Positions 58,711-64,000 of a stretch of 64,000 nt of DNA are shown one piece after another. The notes beneath the pieces are model-generated. The model was not told where the DNA came from, ran no database searches, and worked only from the letters and a program-made list of their open reading frames with translations. This stretch comes from Hansfordia pulvinata. Taxonomy: Eukaryota; Ascomycota; Sordariomycetes; Xylariales. Made by a program: the position numbers and the translations under genes. Each line of letters starts with the position of its first letter. Position 1 is the first letter of the stretch. The DNA lies in the NCBI GenBank assembly GCA_006538405.1, contig BJKQ01000006.1, positions 2,379,001-2,443,000 on the forward strand. The letters are read 5' to 3'.

Positions 58711-61207
58711 GCTCCATACTCTGCCAGAGCGGCATGCCGGAGCCGATCATACCGGCGCCACATACGACCTCAATATCGCCCCAGCACATGAGCAGGGCAT
58801 CGCCCTTGCCGATTATTGCTAGTACATGGGACAGTAGAAGAGCATCAATCTACGGGTAGACAATTCCCATACGTACTTTTACGAGTATCGCAGCAGTGGA
58901 TGATTGCGCGCAGCTCTGGATCAAGCTCAGGGATCATCAGACCGTACTCGTAAGGCTGGGGTCCTTCATGCTGTCACGTTTCGCTAATCTGAGAGCCACT
59001 TCCCACCTGCCTATTGCGTTACGGGCGAAGCTTTCGCTGCGCAGGCATGGATCTCGCACGAATCCTCAAGGGTTGAAGAGGCTCTGATCAACCCTGAGAT
59101 GGGCATCTGGCGCAAGGACGCAGACTCCCGAGCCCTGTCCCTGCTCGTGGCTGCTCTGCCAAACCCGCCGACCAATGGAGAGCCTGGAGCCCAGATCTGC
59201 CTTGACCGGGGTCGGGCTGCCCGACACCGGGTCGTTGCGAAAGTTGTTCTTCAAGCGCATGAGGATCTGGCACTATTGAATCGACCCAGTTGGTGCCTCA
59301 TGCCGACGCGTTTTCACTGGGTCTCCAGCCAGCGTCGAGCCGCCGCGCTAGACTGCAAGGAGAGGTTCGCGGATGATTCGTCACATTGGGCCTTTGGCAT
59401 CAAGATGACACACACGATTGCTAGGGCCGTGGGAGAGAGAGCAGGCAGTGGTGACTCTGTGATGAATCGCGGGCCCTCTGGCCAACCCCTCCAGTGCGCT
59501 CTACGGGTACGGCGATGGATTGGCGTCTGACCTCGATGGGGAGTGCGGTCGGTCCTGGCCCGCTGAACATTATTCGTCGAAGCTATGTGTCGGGGGGCTC
59601 TTTAGAGGGAGCACAGGAGCGCAGACTACACGCGGACCTGACTCTGGCATGAAGCTGCAAGTCCAGCACGCGGCGGTGACGTGTGCGGTCTCGATGAAGG
59701 CCTTGCGTTCCCCGTTCCCCGTTCCCCGGCTGGTGGCGGCCAGCGTCTCTGCGCTCGCCCACTCGTACCGTACCGTACAATAATTATTACTCCGTATGCC
59801 GGCGCGCATTTGCCCGGCATCGTCGTGTCCCGCTCCCCGTCACCACGCATGCGCGTCACCGAGAAATTGGCGTCGGCAGCGCACGCGGATGTGCGAGTAC
59901 TCGTACTCGTGTGGGCAGGAGAGCGACGATCTCCCGGCTCTTCCAGGGGTGGCCCCGTGGCCCCGTGCGGAAAATATGCAAACAGCCCGAAGACGGGGCA
60001 GCTGGCTGGCCCAGTCGTGGTAGCGCCCGGCCCAGTCCAGGTCCGTCAAGCCATGGGGCCGGTGAGTTGTCATTCATCATCTGCCGCGGCCACATGCCAC
60101 CACGCGCAGCGACCTCTCCCATCTGCTGTGGCCAGCGAAGCAGCGCCGGCTTGCTTCGAGGCCTTCATCACCAGTTAATTGGCCGAGCCATGCCTGAATG
60201 TTCCGGAAAGGAAGGGCTGCATGGGGGGTTTGGGGTGTGCTAGGCACTATTACCGGGGGATCTGCACTCAATTTCGGCAAATCTTGTATTCTGCCGGGCC
60301 TTCCCCCTCCTTGTCTTCTGTCTGATTCACTGCCGATTTTCACAACCACCTTCCATTGGTCTTGTGTCCACGGGCTTTCCGGGGTAACGGAGTCTTTGTC
60401 TATCTCGAGTACTTGTAGATGATCCGCACGTGCGGTAAGTGACGGCGTGCGGATTGTACCCGGGGCAGGGGGCCAGTCGCAACACCATTACTGAGAGTCA
60501 AGCCGGAGGGAGGACTCTGGCCAGGCTCTCTCTTGAGGGCAAGGGAATGTCCGGTCCAGGATCGCCCCGTGTTGCAGTGCTGCCTCAGCAGATCATACCG
60601 TAATGAAGGCAGGTCTGGCAGTTCAGGTCAAGGCAATCGACACATACCTCTTGCTAGCAACTCAGACTGCTGACTCGTAAAGACTGCTGTGGACCCGTCA
60701 CACCTCATGTGGTGAGTGAAGACCTTCATACCTGCCAGTACATCTGGTGATGGCTTCACGGACAGTCGCTCCTGCAGTTTCTCGGGTACACCTACCTGAG
60801 GTAGGTAGGTACAGGGACTTAGTAATCCATGTCTTATTCATTGGTAGGTAGGTGTACATTCACCAAATCGCTCCTTCTACGAGCTGCTGTCGACTTTTTC
60901 TTTGGCAACCACCCCAACATACGACGACGACATGGAAGGTGCTGCTGACACGGGCACCTTCCCCCGCCCTTCAAAAGAGCATCTGGGCCAAAGCACAACC
61001 CGAAAACCTGGAGGGGGCAGGTAAACGCCATATCTGTAAACACCACCCAGGGTGTCCAGGACTTGGCCTGTTCCCACCAGAACGCAATATCATATCCTCC
61101 AAGAAAGTGGCAGCAGAAGCACGCTGTTGCTCATGTCTTTCTTGACAACTTCCCAGCATAGCTTCCACCTATATACCTAGCCAGCACTCGTTTAAACCCC
61201 CCAATCT

Positions 61208-63694
61208 ATGACCGCATCCTCCCCGTATAGCCTCAAGCTGTACTCGCCCACCCAGCCCCCACCCATTCGACCTTCTCGCCACAGCCCTGGCTGCGTCATG
61301 GTGTCTAGTGACGGAAACTCCCTATCCAAAGCACAGCAACAGGCCAAGAAGGAGGCCGCCGAGCACTGCGATTGGACGCCCGATCCTGCCGAGCCCGAAC
61401 TTGACGACCTTGCCCACGAGTGCGAAGAGAGCCAAAGGCCTCCCGAGCCACACGAGGTCTGTGATTGGAGAGGTGATACCCCAGAGACTTTCTACGACGA
61501 CTTCGTCCCGGCAGAGGGATCCAGATCAGCACCCAGCCAGCATTCGCCCACAGCTGTAGCACAATCATCCAACAAAGGTGGTACGTCTCTTCCTGGTAAA
61601 ATATCTCAGGGGAGCGCTGACATAAAGCTGTGTGTGTTTTCCTCAGTAGCGACAGTGTCTTCCATGCCAGCTCAGTCGGCCAACCTCGCGGAGCTAGGGA
61701 AATCTCACGATCCAGTCCATCGGCCGGACCCAATGGTAGACAGTCATCCGCCTGGAAAAGAGGAGAACCAGGCCTCTGGCGGGCTGGTGGGGGCCATCCG
61801 CCAGGCTTTCCAGGGCGCCGTCAACGATGCTGTTGAGGAAATCAGCTCTGAGGAGGACAGGATTGCCAAGATGAACGGTAAAGTCCCCGAAGTTCCCCAT
61901 GAGGGTCCAGCATCGCGACGAGGTTCCAATATTGCCTCGTCAAGCAAGCCAAACAAAGATACCCACCCCACAGCTCAACACGTTCATTCAATCAACCAGG
62001 CAATGGGTGACCTCGAAAGATCCATGCAGAACTTGACAAACCAGATGGATGAAATCTACAACTCAACCAAGGTCTTGTCCAACTCTGCTCGGTCTGATAT
62101 CAACAGCTTCCTCGACTCAATCGCTCGTGGGGCAGAGCCAGCCCAGGCCGGTGACACTCATCCGTCAGGGCAGGATCCATCAGCTGTGAATCCATTGCGT
62201 AAATCAGAGGAGATGAACCGCCAATTCCAGTTGCTGTCCGAGGCCAGGCATCGGATGGCGGCAGCAATCGGCTCCCTGCCCTCCGAGGGGGCGCGAGCAG
62301 CCGCTGGCTCTGATCGTCAAGAGGCCGACCCTGATCGACACAAGCAGAAGACACCGTTGATGTCGACATCGGAGTCCTGGAAACATCTGATTGAGAGTGC
62401 CGACAAAACTCTCGAGGACCTTGACAAAGCCATCAAGAGCCTGACACAGGAGAAGAAGCGGATACACCACGAAGTCAAAGACCCAGCAGAGCGCAAGCGT
62501 GAGGAGAAACGCATCAAGGAGGAAATGGGCCGCAACAAGAGTCTTGTGAAAGCAACCAAAGCACGCAAAAGGGCCTACTCACAGGGCGAGAAAAGAAAAC
62601 GAGACGAGGAACACAAGCAGGCGCGCAAAGAGCGCAAGCATCACGACAAGCACAAGACAAAATCATGGGCAGCTGGGCAGCAACCGCCATCTGACGTAGC
62701 TGACCTCCCCACGTTGCAATCCTCCGCTGCCGCTGATGGCCCCAGCGACGGGATTGGTCGTATGCAATCTCACTTGCAGGTTCCGGTCGTTCAGATCTCA
62801 CGCGCCATAGATACCGACGGGCCTGCCGTCGACAAGGGAAAGAAGCGCGACACCAAGAGACGAGAGGTCAGTCACAGAGATCCAGATTGCAAACTCCCCC
62901 ACCTGTCAGACTTCTATCCTGAGCAGAAGGTACCTACTGCGCCCGCAGCCGCCGGACGCGATGCAAGAGCCGTCGGCAACAAAAAGGATCAGAAATGCAC
63001 AGAGCCCCATCTGACTAGTATATCCCAGTTTCCCGATATTCCACCCTTGCACCGCCCGGCGCGCAATGGTCCCGCGAGATCAGGACCTATGGGAGGCGAC
63101 TCGGCTTGGTCTCCCGCTTTGAGTCTGCACTCCTGCACCGAGTCAATCGAGATGCAGTCATTTTGTAAGTCAAAGGTGACGACACCGGACTCGACAATAT
63201 CTGCTTCGTCTACCAAGAGTCCTGGAACTCCTGTGCACTCGAGGCTTTCTAGCCTGCCTGCGCTGATATGGCGCATTGAGGATTGGCAGTCTACGACGCA
63301 GTGCACATCGCCAACCAAACAGACCAACCCTCTTCAAGTTGAAGACTTGCTACACATGCACGTCCCCGGAGACGCCAACACGGCGGAAAAGAACATACGG
63401 TGCAGATGCCGAACGGGGAAACCGTGCAGCGAAAGCCCGATGCCGATTTCCCTAGCATCGGGATCGACCCAAATCACATCGATGGAAGTGTCGGTGGTTC
63501 GCCGCAGGTCTCACACGTGGTCAAACGCTCGCAGTGTAGCACCACACTCGGCAGGTCCCTCCCGACGTGGCAGCGTGCACGGTCGTCGGCCCTTGCGGCG
63601 TTCTCTGACCTCTGCGTCGGGAACGTACGGGCAACTTGGACATGGACTTGATGACGACCTGTCACCCTTGCTAGCAGACGTGGCAACTGCATAA
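61208..63694 (+). CDS. Hypothetical charged protein with coiled-coil-like segments
   Basis: Unrecognised protein. The frame is open from ATG 61208 to TAA 63692-63694. An in-frame 66-bp segment, 61581-61646, has a GTACGT donor, a GCTGAC-like branch site and a pyrimidine-rich CCTCAG acceptor, so I model an intron there (806 aa spliced, 828 aa unspliced). The start may also be the Met at 61298 (MVSSDGNSLSKAQQQAKKEA). Visible parts: MGDLERSMQNLTNQMDEIYN and a long Glu/Lys/Arg block (EKKRIHHEVKDPAERKREEK onwards), both with heptad-like spacing; a basic, nuclear-localisation-like stretch (KKRDTKRRE); and a late CRCRTGKPC cysteine cluster. No catalytic motif. Confidence 0.68.
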   Translation: MTASSPYSLKLYSPTQPPPIRPSRHSPGCVMVSSDGNSLSKAQQQAKKEAAEHCDWTPDPAEPELDDLAHECEESQRPPEPHEVCDWRGDTPETFYDDFVPAEGSRSAPSQHSPTAVAQSSNKGGTSLPGKISQGSADIKLCVFSSVATVSSMPAQSANLAELGKSHDPVHRPDPMVDSHPPGKEENQASGGLVGAIRQAFQGAVNDAVEEISSEEDRIAKMNGKVPEVPHEGPASRRGSNIASSSKPNKDTHPTAQHVHSINQAMGDLERSMQNLTNQMDEIYNSTKVLSNSARSDINSFLDSIARGAEPAQAGDTHPSGQDPSAVNPLRKSEEMNRQFQLLSEARHRMAAAIGSLPSEGARAAAGSDRQEADPDRHKQKTPLMSTSESWKHLIESADKTLEDLDKAIKSLTQEKKRIHHEVKDPAERKREEKRIKEEMGRNKSLVKATKARKRAYSQGEKRKRDEEHKQARKERKHHDKHKTKSWAAGQQPPSDVADLPTLQSSAAADGPSDGIGRMQSHLQVPVVQISRAIDTDGPAVDKGKKRDTKRREVSHRDPDCKLPHLSDFYPEQKVPTAPAAAGRDARAVGNKKDQKCTEPHLTSISQFPDIPPLHRPARNGPARSGPMGGDSAWSPALSLHSCTESIEMQSFCKSKVTTPDSTISASSTKSPGTPVHSRLSSLPALIWRIEDWQSTTQCTSPTKQTNPLQVEDLLHMHVPGDANTAEKNIRCRCRTGKPCSESPMPISLASGSTQITSMEVSVVRRRSHTWSNARSVAPHSAGPSRRGSVHGRRPLRRSLTSASGTYGQLGHGLDDDLSPLLADVATA
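61581..61646 (+). other. Predicted stopless 3n intron
   Basis: 66 bp, divisible by three, with no in-frame stop. Donor GTACGT and acceptor CCTCAG match the other introns in this window. Retention would add 22 residues rather than truncate the protein. Confidence 0.65.
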
Positions 63695-64000
63695 CATCAG
63701 GGACAGACGGGGTGATCACGACACTAGATTCTGCAAGTATGTGTTGCGAGTGGCGATAGCTCGTGGGCGACGCGAGCGGAAACTACCTGGGAATCGGACT
63801 CGGAGTCTGGGGGAAGAGAGATGATCACGGCAACTCATTGCAGTGATAGATTGAGCAGCTCCTTGGCCCTAGAATCAATACAACAAATCTATGAAAACGC
63901 ACCGACAAACTTGTGGGTATAACGTAATTAGTAGATAACGTGGGAGAGGCGGAGGTTTCAGCGCATCGCCTTGAGAGACACGCTCCTCGCTTGTGAGCTC
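63695..64000. other. 3' side of last gene
   Basis: AT-richer DNA after the stop codon at 63692-63694; includes an AATACAACAAATC stretch. No gene seen before the window ends. Confidence 0.5.

Larger units (their letters stand above)
54958..61207. other. Second gene-poor region, no credible gene
   Basis: 6.2 kb with only overlapping short frames of Arg/Pro/Ser-rich composition. It contains several perfect GAGTACTC palindromes (56296, 58572, 58699, 59895) and GGTACCTACC-type words near 60790-60860. Its right end holds the promoter of the 61-kb gene. No transposon or RNA gene was recognised. Confidence 0.55.

Overview
The window comes from a filamentous ascomycete, most likely a GC-rich Sordariomycete. 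The evidence is short spliceosomal introns (53-158 bp, GTRNGT donors, YAG acceptors), the gene set (FlbA-type RGS protein, Dicer-like 1, DUF7053 protein, ORC4 with a PHD finger, Cdc73, Tap42, a stand-alone P450, GPI wall protein), C-rich third codon positions and CT-rich leaders. There are no operons, tRNA, rRNA or CRISPR. All products were recognised by eye from motifs; no search was run.

Layout. A secreted class-3 lipase sits at the left edge (173-1533, minus). About 15.6 kb follow with no credible gene (1534-17164), rich in simple repeats and in a dispersed GTAC-centred palindromic word. Then come flbA/RGS (17165-19697, plus), a GPI wall protein (21184-22021, plus), a DUF7053 protein (23498-24159, minus), ORC4 (25680-28298, minus), a seven-exon P450 (29587-31748, plus), a four-TM MARVEL-like protein (33484-34694, plus), a 759-aa disordered protein (35168-37447, minus), a weak hypothetical gene (39320-40324, minus), CDC73 (41601-42962, minus), TAP42 (43571-44659, minus), Dicer-like 1 (46180-51118, plus) and a large disordered protein (52207-54957, minus). 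A second gene-poor stretch (54958-61207) leads to a charged coiled-coil-like hypothetical protein (61208-63694, plus).

The genes are separate units: signalling (RGS, Tap42), chromatin and replication (ORC4, Cdc73), RNA silencing (DCL1), cell surface (GPI protein, lipase, four-TM protein) and oxidation (P450). I see no biosynthetic cluster and no transposon.

Two patterns run across the window. (1) Six genes (flbA, GPI protein, DUF7053, ORC4, MARVEL-like, the 52-55 kb gene) need reading-frame changes. All but one are in the direction of a single missing base, and each lies at a C or G run of 4-6. One base restored per site makes each of these CDS lengths a multiple of three, with an extra unresolved shift in the ORC4 N-terminus. 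This looks like systematic consensus error rather than gene decay. (2) The word TACGAGTA/TACTCGTA occurs about three dozen times by eye, against about two expected, always outside exons and often as 12-16 bp perfect palindromes.
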